From assembly GCA_018825965.1 (NCBI GenBank), contig JAHKAA010000026.1, positions 124,001 to 188,000 on the forward strand: a DNA stretch of 64,000 nt. Direction: 5' to 3'. The notes beneath the pieces were generated by a model. The model saw only the letters and a list, made by a program, of their open reading frames with translations. It was not told the origin of the DNA and did no database searches. This DNA comes from Gammaproteobacteria bacterium (GTDB lineage Bacteria > Pseudomonadota > Gammaproteobacteria > Enterobacterales > Alteromonadaceae). Position 1 is the stretch's first letter; each line of letters begins with the position of its first letter. The position numbers and the translations under genes are program-made. This document shows, piece after piece, positions 31,051-39,968 of this stretch.

Positions 31051-31272
31051 CTAATTTATTTTTTCTAAACTGCTGAACTTGCCCTGTTCGGTTAAGGTTA
31101 ATACAAAGCGCGCGTTCACTCCGGCATGGCTGATGTAAGGCCGGAAATACCGCAGCGGCAGTTGTACTGTCTGGCCATTCTCGGCCTGCACCACCACGTC
31201 GGTGTACAAGCCTTGATAAAAAGCCAGACATTGATCCACATCCAGCATCAGTCTGAATTTGTACTTTCGCAT
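31051..31272 (-). CDS. DUF2835 family protein
   Basis: A 73-residue protein with the DUF2835 pattern: YKFRLMLDVDQCLAFYQG, VVVQAENGQTVQLPLRYFRPYISHAGVNARF and a final FSSLEKI. The family is soluble, of unknown function and common in gammaproteobacteria. It starts one base after the pepN stop, so it is co-transcribed with pepN. Confidence 0.85.
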   Translation of the reverse strand: MRKYKFRLMLDVDQCLAFYQGLYTDVVVQAENGQTVQLPLRYFRPYISHAGVNARFVLTLTEQGKFSSLEKIN

Positions 31273-31273
31273 A

Positions 31274-33856
31274 TCAGCTTAGGCTCTTACTCACTTTTTC
31301 ATACAAGTCATTACTCAGTTCCCTTGTCAGCATAGCCTGTAATACGGCTTTTAACTGCTGCTGCCGTGCACTCTGATAGCGTTTCCATGACAACAGAGGG
31401 GTCACTAAACGGGAGGCAACCTGAGGATTAATTGCATCCATTTTCAGCACAACATCGGCAAGCTGCTGATAGCCTTTGCCGTCTTCGGAGTGAAACATAG
31501 CCGGATTTTGCTGATAAAAAGCACCAAATACAGCCCGTACCCTGTTCGGATTTTGCCAGCTAAATTGTGAATGTGCTGTCAACTGCTGCAAGGTGTTAAA
31601 TACCGAGGGCTGCGGATAAGAAGCCGATAAACTAAACCACTTATCCAGCACTAAGACATCTTTATTCCAACGCTGCTCAAAATCGGTCATCAATTCAGAA
31701 AATAACGGGTGCGAGGCACTGCGGCAGGCTCGCAGTACAGCTAACTGATCCGTCATGTTGTCGCTGTTGTTGTATTGCTGACCTAATAATTCATCTGTGC
31801 CGGCAACAAAAGCCAGATAGTGTAAACAAACAGAACGCAAAGCTCGTGTAGCGACCTGTTGCTGCTTATACTGATAAGCTTCTGTTTGCAACGACTGATA
31901 ACAAAGCTGCCACTGCTCTGCCAGTTGAGTGGCCAACTCTTGCTGAAAGCTTTGCAAAGCGACAACCAGAGCCTGAACTGGTATTTCGTCAAACTGCTCA
32001 GCCACCATGTCATAGGCTGGTACCGTCAGTAATTCAGCGGTAAAAGCTAAATCTTCCAGAGGCTGAATTAATAACTGCCGATAGAACTCAAGCAAAGCAG
32101 CAGGTAGCTTGTAGTCAGCTCCGGCATTCTTCGCTTCAATAGCGGCTTTGATCTGAATTTGCCACAGCTGTTGTATAGCATCCCAACGCGCCACACCGTC
32201 TTTAGCATCACGGGCTATTTGTAACAGCTCGTCCATGCTGTACTGATATTGTAATTTCACCGGCGCAGAAAAATCAGCCAAAAGCACAGGCACAGGTTTT
32301 TGACTGACAGCAAAACTAAATTCCTGCTGCGTTTCCGTCATTTCCAGCAGATAAGGCAGGCTTGCCCCTTCCGCCAGCAATTCAATACGAACAGGCAGCA
32401 ACAGAGGCTCTTTATCGGCCTGATCGGCAGTGGCAGGCGTGTGCTGTTGCATCAAAAGCTTAAATTCACGTTTTTTTGCATCAAACTGGCTATAAACTTT
32501 TAGTTCTGGCGTACCTGATTGCTGATACCAGCGGCTGAACAGCGTTAAATCCCGGCCATTGGCATCCTGCATTGCACTGACAAAATCATCACAGGTCACC
32601 GCCTGACCATCGTGACGCTTAAAGTATAAATCCATGCCTTTTCTGAAACCGTCCTGCCCCAATAAGGTATGCAGCATACGAATGACTTCTGCGCCTTTGT
32701 CGTACACTGTGACTGTATAAAAGTTATTCATTTCCAGCACTTGTTGAGGCCGGATCGGATGTGCCATAGGGCCGGCATCTTCAGCAAACTGTGCTGTGCG
32801 AATAGTTTTCACCGCATCAATACGATTTAAGGTAGCTGAGCCCATATCAGCGCTGAATTGCTGGTCGCGAAACACAGTTAAACCTTCTTTTAAACTCAGC
32901 TGAAACCAGTCACGACAGGTCACTCTGTTGCCTGTCCAGTTGTGGAAATACTCATGACCAATAATAGATTCGATATTAAAAAAGTCGGTGTCTGTGGCGG
33001 ACTGCTGATCGGCCAGCACATACTTGCTGTTAAAGACGTTTAAGCCTTTATTTTCCATAGCGCCCATATTAAAGAAGTCGACTGCTACCACCATATAGAT
33101 GTCAAGATCGTACTCCAGGCCAAAGGTTTGCTCGTCCCATAACATAGCGCGCTGCAGCGATTCCAACGCAAATTGCGCTCGGTTTTTGTTGCCTTTATCA
33201 ACATAAAACTCCAGCGCCACTTCGCGGCCAGAGCCAGTGGTGTAACTGCCTTTTAAGCAATCAAAATCCCCTGCGACTAAAGCAAATAAATAACTTGGTT
33301 TGGGGAATGGGTCCACCCAGGTCACATGACGACGACCATCAGGTAATAGGCTGGAGCTCACCAGATTGCCGTTACTCAACAGGGCCGGACAAGTGTTGTC
33401 ATCAGCAATAATATGAGTGGTAAAACGGGCTAAGACATCAGGCCTGTCGAGGTAATAACTGATGCGGCGAAAGCCTTCGGCTTCGCACTGAGTGCAATAG
33501 GCGCCATTGGATAAATACAAACCTTCGAGCGCCGTATTGGCCTGAGGGTTCAGCTCTATGTTCAGTTCGAGTTGTGCTTTGGCTGGCATGTCGGGCAGGA
33601 TCAACTGTTCAGCGGTGACCTGATAACAATCGGCATTTAATAGCTTGCCATCCACAGAGACGGACACTAACTTCAGTTCTTGTCCATCCAGTATCAGAGT
33701 GCCTGCCTGACCACTGGCTGATTGCAGCTGGTAGACCGCAGTCAACTTTGTCACTTGTGGGTTCAGCTCAAAACTCAGCTCAACGTCGGTAATAGTAAAT
33801 TCCGGTGCTTTATAGTCACTTAGCTTTTTTGCCTGACGGCTGGATACATGGCTCAT
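31274..33856 (-). CDS. pepN: Aminopeptidase N
   Basis: Cytosolic M1 zinc aminopeptidase, 860 residues (E. coli 870). Substrate-binding exopeptidase motif GAMEN is in MGAMENKGLNVF. The zinc site HEYFHNWTGNRVTC with a downstream glutamate in LKEGLT gives HExxH-x18-E. The N-terminal MSHVSSRQAKKLSDYKAPEF is the usual PepN opening. The start is placed at the second codon of the open frame (ATG 33854-33856), with AGAGAG upstream, instead of the GTG before it. Confidence 0.96.
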   Translation of the reverse strand: MSHVSSRQAKKLSDYKAPEFTITDVELSFELNPQVTKLTAVYQLQSASGQAGTLILDGQELKLVSVSVDGKLLNADCYQVTAEQLILPDMPAKAQLELNIELNPQANTALEGLYLSNGAYCTQCEAEGFRRISYYLDRPDVLARFTTHIIADDNTCPALLSNGNLVSSSLLPDGRRHVTWVDPFPKPSYLFALVAGDFDCLKGSYTTGSGREVALEFYVDKGNKNRAQFALESLQRAMLWDEQTFGLEYDLDIYMVVAVDFFNMGAMENKGLNVFNSKYVLADQQSATDTDFFNIESIIGHEYFHNWTGNRVTCRDWFQLSLKEGLTVFRDQQFSADMGSATLNRIDAVKTIRTAQFAEDAGPMAHPIRPQQVLEMNNFYTVTVYDKGAEVIRMLHTLLGQDGFRKGMDLYFKRHDGQAVTCDDFVSAMQDANGRDLTLFSRWYQQSGTPELKVYSQFDAKKREFKLLMQQHTPATADQADKEPLLLPVRIELLAEGASLPYLLEMTETQQEFSFAVSQKPVPVLLADFSAPVKLQYQYSMDELLQIARDAKDGVARWDAIQQLWQIQIKAAIEAKNAGADYKLPAALLEFYRQLLIQPLEDLAFTAELLTVPAYDMVAEQFDEIPVQALVVALQSFQQELATQLAEQWQLCYQSLQTEAYQYKQQQVATRALRSVCLHYLAFVAGTDELLGQQYNNSDNMTDQLAVLRACRSASHPLFSELMTDFEQRWNKDVLVLDKWFSLSASYPQPSVFNTLQQLTAHSQFSWQNPNRVRAVFGAFYQQNPAMFHSEDGKGYQQLADVVLKMDAINPQVASRLVTPLLSWKRYQSARQQQLKAVLQAMLTRELSNDLYEKVSKSLS

Positions 33857-33937
33857 CACAAACTCTCTTTGAATGCTTAAATTTTGCTAACGTCGAAAAT
33901 TGTGCTACTGCATTTCCGACGTACCGTAAATCCTGAA

Positions 33938-33971
33938 CAGAAAAGGCCAGTTCTTCAACTGGCCTTTTCTG
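33938..33971. terminator. Long bidirectional hairpin after nhaC
   Basis: Perfect 15-bp inverted repeat (33938-33952 and 33957-33971) with a 4-nt loop, directly abutting the NhaC stop codon. The T-rich segment lies within the arm. It can stop the NhaC transcript before pepN. Confidence 0.85.
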
Positions 33972-35462
33972 TTATTTACCCTGTACGGCCGCTGTGATTG
34001 GCGTATCTGGTGGTGTCAGTTTGAGTACCTTAATGCCCATATACGCATAGATCACGGCCAGAACCGGATTAATCAGGTTAAAAAATGCATAGATGGCGTA
34101 ATCCAGCGGATTCACGTTTAATACACCGTGCATATAAGCGCCACAGGTATTCCACGGAATTAACGGGCTGGTAATAGTGCCACCGTCTTCTAAAGTACGG
34201 GATAAGTTCACAGGCGCTAAACCACGGCGCTCATACTCTTCTTTAAACATCCGGCCTGGCATTACAATGGCCATATACTGATCGGCGGTTAAAATATTAG
34301 TCGCAATACAGGTCGCAATGGTACTGGTAATTAATGAGCCCGTGCTGTGCGCTTTATGTAAAATCGCTTCAACAAACTTACGCAACAAACCTATATGTTC
34401 AAGCACAGCGCCAAACATCATGGCGGAAAAGATCAGCCAACAGGTATTGAGCATTTTCACCATACCACCACCGTTTAACAGCTTATCTAATTGCACATTC
34501 TGAGTTTCGATAACAAAACCACCATGCAAAGTGCTCCAGACAACTTTTAAGGTGGCCAGAACACCATTGAGCGCCGGATCCGCCATCTTCGCCACCAACT
34601 CTGGCTGGAATAACACAGCCCAAACACCGCCTAACAAAGCGCCGATAAATACAGTTGGAAAAGCCGGTACTTTTTTCACAGCCATCGCCATCAAGACCAA
34701 CAGAGGCACCAACATCACAGGGCTGATATTAAAATTATGCTTTAAGGATTCACTGATAGAACGAATTTGTGTGTCATCCGCCGCAGCGTCAGCGTTAAAT
34801 CCAATGACAGCAAAAATAATCAAAGCCAGGATCAGGCTGGGTACTGTAGTCCAGGTCATATGACGGATATGGTCAAATAAATTTGAACCGGCCACAGCAG
34901 GAGCCAGGTTGGTGGTCTCACTGACAGGCGACATTTTATCGCCAAAATAAGCGCCTGAGATTATAGCGCCAGCTGTAATTGCTGGCGACATGCCCAAGCC
35001 TGCTGCTACACCTATCAAAGCCACACCTATAGTGGCAGCTGTAGTCCAGCTACTGCCGATACTGATGGCAACGATGGCACACAAAATACAGCTTGCAGCA
35101 TAAAACCAGGACGGGTCTAACAGCTGCAAACCATAATAAATTAATGTAGGCACAGTACCGGCCAACAACCAGGTACCAATTAAGGCTCCTACAGAAAACA
35201 GGATCAGCAAAGCTCCTAAAGATAAAGAAATGCCTTTCACCATGGCCTGTTCAATCTCAGCCCAGCCATAACCATTTTTTAAACCTATAACCACACCAAC
35301 AAAAGCAGCGACAAACAGAGCGATTTGGTTGGCGCCATAAGACGAATCACTGCCATAGAGGTAAACCGACAGGCTGAGTAAAACCACCAGTACCACTAAA
35401 GGTATGCTGGCATCTAAAAAACTGGGGGCTTTAATAAGGTGTGGTGCAGATTTTTGTTCCAT
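33972..35462 (-). CDS. nhaC: Na+/H+ antiporter, NhaC family
   Basis: A 496-residue inner-membrane protein with about 11-12 helices. The family signature is ISGAYFGDKMSPVSETTNLAPAVAG, matching the GDKMSPLSDTTNLA block of NhaC antiporters; a second motif is LEDGGTITSPLIPWNTCGAYM. It probably exchanges sodium (perhaps with organic solutes) against protons. The ATG at 35460-35462 (MEQKSAPHL) is preceded by AGAG and is preferred over a GTG five codons upstream. A marine or saline habitat would fit but is not proven. Confidence 0.9.
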   Translation of the reverse strand: MEQKSAPHLIKAPSFLDASIPLVVLVVLLSLSVYLYGSDSSYGANQIALFVAAFVGVVIGLKNGYGWAEIEQAMVKGISLSLGALLILFSVGALIGTWLLAGTVPTLIYYGLQLLDPSWFYAASCILCAIVAISIGSSWTTAATIGVALIGVAAGLGMSPAITAGAIISGAYFGDKMSPVSETTNLAPAVAGSNLFDHIRHMTWTTVPSLILALIIFAVIGFNADAAADDTQIRSISESLKHNFNISPVMLVPLLVLMAMAVKKVPAFPTVFIGALLGGVWAVLFQPELVAKMADPALNGVLATLKVVWSTLHGGFVIETQNVQLDKLLNGGGMVKMLNTCWLIFSAMMFGAVLEHIGLLRKFVEAILHKAHSTGSLITSTIATCIATNILTADQYMAIVMPGRMFKEEYERRGLAPVNLSRTLEDGGTITSPLIPWNTCGAYMHGVLNVNPLDYAIYAFFNLINPVLAVIYAYMGIKVLKLTPPDTPITAAVQGK

Positions 35463-35568
35463 GGGGCTTCTCTTCACGACTGGCTTCAGCCAGTTTCTGT
35501 TGTAATGAGCAAAGGGCCAGAGTCATGGGTTGCGTGCAACCAATCACTCTGACCCCTTCGTATTTATC

Positions 35569-37587
35569 TTATTCAGCGCGTTTTGCCAGATGACCCAGAC
35601 TTAACATGTCCGCAGTGATCTGAGCCGTTTCTTCCAGCAATGGGTCCAGCTTTTCCAGCACTTCAGGCAAGTCATCCAGATTTTTTACCACTGGTAACTT
35701 CAGCCGGGTCAAACGTTCATTCACTCGTTTTAAATCACGGGCTGTGTTTTCGTCTTTTTTCTTCAGACGTTCCTGCTCATTTAACGAGATGGTTTTTTCA
35801 TCTTTTTCCTTGGTATACAGCGCTATATCATCCATCAGGTATTTGTATTCAGTTTCTTTGCTGAATCGTTCCTGATGTTTTTGCTGTAACAGAGGCAAGG
35901 CTTTTTTGATCTCATCTGACGCACTGTATCGGGCAGCCGGAATGCTGTCCCATGGCAAAGCGTTTTCTTCTTTGCTTTCACCCCACTCGCCTGGTTCTAT
36001 AGGTGAAGGGAATAAAATATCCGGAGTCACCCCTTTGTGTTGGGTACTGCCACCGTCAATACGGTAAAACTTGGCGATAGTAAACTGAACAGAACCCAGG
36101 GACTCTTCAAACATATCATAAACACGGCCTAAACCACGGTGCTGCTGCACTGTACCTTTACCAAAGGTATGTTCACCTACAATCAAAGCCCGGCCATAAT
36201 CCTGCAAAGCTGCAGCGAAAATTTCAGAAGCCGAAGCACTGTATCTGTCCACCATCACAGTTAAAGGACCGTCATAAAATATACTTGCGTCCTGATCCTG
36301 ACTGATCCCAATACGATTGCCTGCTTCGCGAATTTGTACCACCGGGCCTTTTTCTATAAACAAACCTGTTAAAGACACGGCTTCAGGTAAAGAACCACCG
36401 CCGTTGCCACGCAAGTCGACAATAATACCGTCCACATTCTGCTGCTTTAAGCTGGCAATTTCTTTTTTCACATCTTCGGTCAGGTTGTTATAAAAACTGG
36501 GGATATTAATCACACCAATCTTTTTACCCAGCGGGCTTAATTTAGGCTCCAGCACTTCAGCTTTTGCTGCTCTGTCTTCTAAACGGATTTTATCCCGCAC
36601 TATAGAAATCTGAGTAGGAACACCTTTGGACGCATCACCGCCCACCAACACCTGTAAACGTACAGTGGAGCCTTTAGGGCCTTTGATCAGATCCACTACG
36701 TCATCAAGACGCCAGCCGACCACATCCACAAATTCTTCTTCACCCTGCGCCACACCAATGATTTTATCTTTAGGTTTGATTTTTTTTGTCATATCAGCAG
36801 GGCCACCAGGCACCAGACTCATAATCACAGTGAAATCATCATCACTTTGCAACACAGCCCCTATGCCTTCCAGCGACAGGTTCATTTCCTGCTGGAAACG
36901 TTCAGCGTTACGTGGAGATAAATAAGAGGTATGAGCTTCAATGCTGCGGGCGTAAGAGTTCATCACGATCTGAAATACATCTTCGCTTTCAGTTTGTAAT
37001 AAACGTTTCTTTGCGTTTTCGTAGCGTTTTTTCAGAAGTTTTGTTGTTTCTTCTGCTGTTTTACCTGCCAGCTTCAGATTCAGCGCATCAAACTTCACCT
37101 TCTGACGCCACAGCTCATTAAGTTGCGCTACATCGGCAGCCCAAGGGGCGTCTTCGCGCTCAAACTCATAGCTGTCTTTTTGAGTGAAATCAAAAGGTTT
37201 GTCCAACAGGCTGATGGCATAGTCATAACGTTCTAAACGGCGGGTCAGACTTAAATTAAACATCTGATAAGCGAAATCAAACTGGCCCTTCGCTAAACCG
37301 TTATCAAATTCGTTACGGTACTTCTCAAAGCCGTCCACGTCAGACTTGAGTAAAACGTTACGGAAAAAATCCAGACTTTTCAGGTAGCGGTCGAAGACTT
37401 TGGACGATAACTCATCGTCAATGCGTAAGCCTAAATAATGTTCACGGGTAAAGTAATTGGTCACTCGTTTACTGGCCGTTGCATGTTGTGGTTCCTGTAC
37501 CAGGTTTGGCACAGGAGAAATAACCGGCGCAGCCACACTGCTGCCGATCACCAGAAAAAACGCCGCTAAGCTGGAAATTTTTTTCAT
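35569..37587 (-). CDS. prc: Tail-specific protease Prc (C-terminal processing peptidase)
   Basis: Periplasmic S41 serine protease, 672 residues (E. coli 682), acting with NlpI on peptidoglycan hydrolases and misfolded proteins. A signal peptide (KKISSLAAFFLVIGSSVA) is followed by a helical N-domain and a PDZ domain at about 245-330 (LSLEGIGAVLQ ... VPGGPAD). The catalytic pair is Ser in VDRYSASASEIFAAALQD and Lys in EHTFGKGTVQQ. The C-terminal DUF3340-type region follows. It lies 16 bases downstream of proQ, the same order as in E. coli. Confidence 0.95.
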   Translation of the reverse strand: MKKISSLAAFFLVIGSSVAAPVISPVPNLVQEPQHATASKRVTNYFTREHYLGLRIDDELSSKVFDRYLKSLDFFRNVLLKSDVDGFEKYRNEFDNGLAKGQFDFAYQMFNLSLTRRLERYDYAISLLDKPFDFTQKDSYEFEREDAPWAADVAQLNELWRQKVKFDALNLKLAGKTAEETTKLLKKRYENAKKRLLQTESEDVFQIVMNSYARSIEAHTSYLSPRNAERFQQEMNLSLEGIGAVLQSDDDFTVIMSLVPGGPADMTKKIKPKDKIIGVAQGEEEFVDVVGWRLDDVVDLIKGPKGSTVRLQVLVGGDASKGVPTQISIVRDKIRLEDRAAKAEVLEPKLSPLGKKIGVINIPSFYNNLTEDVKKEIASLKQQNVDGIIVDLRGNGGGSLPEAVSLTGLFIEKGPVVQIREAGNRIGISQDQDASIFYDGPLTVMVDRYSASASEIFAAALQDYGRALIVGEHTFGKGTVQQHRGLGRVYDMFEESLGSVQFTIAKFYRIDGGSTQHKGVTPDILFPSPIEPGEWGESKEENALPWDSIPAARYSASDEIKKALPLLQQKHQERFSKETEYKYLMDDIALYTKEKDEKTISLNEQERLKKKDENTARDLKRVNERLTRLKLPVVKNLDDLPEVLEKLDPLLEETAQITADMLSLGHLAKRAE

Positions 37588-37603
37588 TGAACACTCATCT
37601 CTG

Positions 37604-38326
37604 TTAAGCCTGGAACAGCTTATCCCCTTGGGTCTTAATCACCATACCTGAGGCAAGCTGCACCACAACATCATTTTTAACTACTTCAAGCACAGTGGCC
37701 GGTACAGGTTTTAAGCCAACTTTTAACTGCACTGCACTGCCAACTTTTAATGTGGCTGTATTTAATGCAATAAGTTCAACTGCTTGCTCTGGAACCACTT
37801 TTTCTGTGGTCTGAGGCTTAGAGTGAAGTTTGGCTGCTTTTGCTGCCACTGTGGCCTTATTTGGCTGGGATTTTTTGTAAGCAGCTTTGTCAGAAGCCGG
37901 ATTTCTTGGCTGGTCCTTTTGCTGCTCTTTGTGTTTAGCACGTTCTGCCGCTGCTTTTGCTTTGCGAACTTCAGCCGCTTTGGCTTTGCTTTGCTCTAAG
38001 GTTTCAGCGGCATGAGCTGCTTGCTGTTCGTCAATCAGATCACCTGCCTGACCATCTAAATCAACACGGGCAACCCCCACCTTGACGCCGGCAAGATAAC
38101 GCCAGCTGGAGGTATACAAACGTAAGGCATGACGAATTTGCGTTTTGCTGATGCCATCTTCTTCAGACAACCGCTGGGCTAAGTCCTGAAAAATACCTAT
38201 TTTCAGAGGTTTAGCTTCACCGCTTTGGCTAAAACACAGAGGAAACTTTTCGCTAAGTTCGGCGAGGATTTGTTTCACATCTTTGCCTGCGGGTTGAGCT
38301 TGAATTTGTTCAGTTGGGGTTGTCAT
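37604..38326 (-). CDS. proQ: RNA chaperone ProQ
   Basis: Global small-RNA-binding protein, 240 residues. The N-terminal FinO-like domain (about 15-125) contains ISKTQIRHALRLYTSSWRYLAGVKVG, the RNA-binding surface. A Lys/Ala-rich flexible linker (about 125-185) leads to a C-terminal Tudor-like domain (AVQLKVGLKPVPATVLEVVKNDVVVQLASG). Upstream lies a small acidic protein gene and msrC, and downstream prc. Confidence 0.94.
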   Translation of the reverse strand: MTTPTEQIQAQPAGKDVKQILAELSEKFPLCFSQSGEAKPLKIGIFQDLAQRLSEEDGISKTQIRHALRLYTSSWRYLAGVKVGVARVDLDGQAGDLIDEQQAAHAAETLEQSKAKAAEVRKAKAAAERAKHKEQQKDQPRNPASDKAAYKKSQPNKATVAAKAAKLHSKPQTTEKVVPEQAVELIALNTATLKVGSAVQLKVGLKPVPATVLEVVKNDVVVQLASGMVIKTQGDKLFQA

Positions 38327-38332
38327 GCAAAA

Positions 38333-38641
38333 TTACTCTTCTTCATCAGCGGCATCGTCTAACTTAATGCCTTCTTCTAATTGGTTATTAACGTAACAGA
38401 TAGCCCAGTCGACCAGTTCATCTTCATCTGCTTCTAATAAAACTAAACTACCTCGTAGTTCGTTCCAGATGGCAGTGAGTAAGTGGTCAATTTCGGCTGG
38501 TAAGATATCATCTGGAAAACGGCGCCAGACTGCGTGGTAAATAGCGTTGATGCGATCAGCAATGATCTCTTCTTCGCCTTCCCAGTCACCTACATCAGTG
38601 ACCTGGAATAAATAATCCTGAATATTAACTAAGTCTTTCAT
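38333..38641 (-). CDS. Small acidic conserved-position protein, unknown function
   Basis: A 102-residue, very acidic protein (C-terminus LEEGIKLDDAADEEE) with predicted helices and several Trp residues (VWRRFP, IWNELRG, DWAIC). I do not recognise the family. It overlaps the msrC stop by 4 bases (ATGA) and ends 6 bases before proQ, so the three form one transcription unit. Acidic partner proteins of basic RNA chaperones exist, but no such role can be claimed here. Confidence 0.8.
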   Translation of the reverse strand: MKDLVNIQDYLFQVTDVGDWEGEEEIIADRINAIYHAVWRRFPDDILPAEIDHLLTAIWNELRGSLVLLEADEDELVDWAICYVNNQLEEGIKLDDAADEEE

Positions 38642-39111
38642 AAAGTCCGGGCCAAATGCTGTTCAAACAATTGGACCAATCCAGCTAAACCTTGCTGGTC
38701 GTCCTGATCAAAACGAGCCAGACTTGGACTGTCAATATCCAACACAGCAATGATTTTGCCATTGTGATGCACAGGTAACACAATTTCAGAGTTACTGGCC
38801 GCATCACAGGCGATATGACCCGGAAATTCGTGCACATCTTTGACCAGTTGGATTTCACCTGTTGCCACCGCAGTGCCACAAACGCCCTTGCCTACTGGTA
38901 TACGCACACAAGCCACTTTGCCCTGAAAAGGCCCCAGCACTAAAACGTCATCCCTTAAAATATAAAAGCCTGACCAATTCAGATCAGGCATTTCATTAAA
39001 GAGCAACGCACTCAGATTTGCCATGTTAGCAATCAGGTCTGTTTCGTCTTCGATCAGAGACTGAGCTTGCTGTTGCAGCAGCTGATAAAATTCTGATTTT
39101 TGCTCACGCAT
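38638..39111 (-). CDS. msrC: Free methionine-(R)-sulfoxide reductase (GAF domain)
   Basis: fRMsr/YebR family: reduces free Met-R-sulfoxide using a GAF-fold active site. The 157-residue protein has the three conserved cysteines, in GKVACVRIPVGKGVCGTA (two) and FPGHIACDAASNSEIVLP (one, the catalytic one). In E. coli yebR (msrC) is close to proQ-prc, so the synteny agrees. Confidence 0.93.
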   Translation of the reverse strand: MREQKSEFYQLLQQQAQSLIEDETDLIANMANLSALLFNEMPDLNWSGFYILRDDVLVLGPFQGKVACVRIPVGKGVCGTAVATGEIQLVKDVHEFPGHIACDAASNSEIVLPVHHNGKIIAVLDIDSPSLARFDQDDQQGLAGLVQLFEQHLARTL

Positions 39112-39218
39112 GAAATATAGGTTCTACCATTACTACGAAGGCCCCTACATTACTTGTTTTGTCGCTAAATTTAAACCTCTGCCACAAAAAGATTTAGCTG
39201 CTTTTGTTTAATAAACAA

Positions 39219-39899
39219 TCAATGGCTGTTCATTTCAAACTCAACTGACACTTCTGCTCTGATATCGGTCTGGCCAAAGCTGACTTCAGCGCTTTCTGAC
39301 ATAGCTCTGGCCATCTTCATCACAGGGGCTGGCGCATAACCTTGTTCATTAATTTTTTGTGCTGAACCCAGCTTTAAACCATTGGCCTGAGCTAATAAAG
39401 AGGCTTTGGTTTTGGCATGAGTAAAAGCCTGTTGCAGCGCTTTTTGATACAACTCATCCGAGCCACTGACCAGAAACTCGGCCTGATTCATCTGAGTCAC
39501 ACCTAAATCGGCCGCCTGTTGCAGTACAGTGCCATAAAGTGATAAATCATTTAACGACACACTGATGTCACGGCTAACCTGATAACGTTGGGGTAATTTA
39601 CGCTCTGGGTCGTGCTGATAATCCTGTTGAATACGCAAAGGTGCATTGTTCAGTTGATCATCTTTTACACCCAGCTTACGCAACGCTTTGGTTAAAGCTG
39701 CCACCTGCTCATCAACTTTTTGTTTGGCGTCACTGACCTTCTCAGAGCTTTGCTGAATTTGCATGGTTAAACGCACAGCGTCAGGTTTAGCCTGCATGAT
39801 GGCTGAACCTGATACGGTGACAGTTTTTACTGCTTTTGTATCAGCCAAAGCAACAAAAGTCATACTGCAGACCAAAAGAGCGACTAATTTCGTTTTCAT
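39219..39899 (-). CDS. Exported SIMPL (DUF541) domain protein
   Basis: A 226-residue periplasmic protein with a signal peptide (KTKLVALLVCSMTFVALA). The SIMPL/DUF541 domain starts with VKTVTVSGSAIMQAKPDAVRL and ends FGQTDIRAEVSVEFEM. Members form large periplasmic oligomers and have been linked to oxidative-stress tolerance (YggE in E. coli). It lies downstream of the M1 peptidase gene on the same strand with a 69-base gap. Confidence 0.9.
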   Translation of the reverse strand: MKTKLVALLVCSMTFVALADTKAVKTVTVSGSAIMQAKPDAVRLTMQIQQSSEKVSDAKQKVDEQVAALTKALRKLGVKDDQLNNAPLRIQQDYQHDPERKLPQRYQVSRDISVSLNDLSLYGTVLQQAADLGVTQMNQAEFLVSGSDELYQKALQQAFTHAKTKASLLAQANGLKLGSAQKINEQGYAPAPVMKMARAMSESAEVSFGQTDIRAEVSVEFEMNSH

Positions 39900-39968
39900 T
39901 TTTTCATCCTGTTAAACACTATCTGTTCAGCACAGATTACCTGGCCAAGCTGAACGGTCACTTAAAAT

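Noticed and set aside
31025..31231. Second minus-strand frame over the DUF2835 gene
   Set aside because: The DUF2835 frame shows family conservation; this frame shows none.
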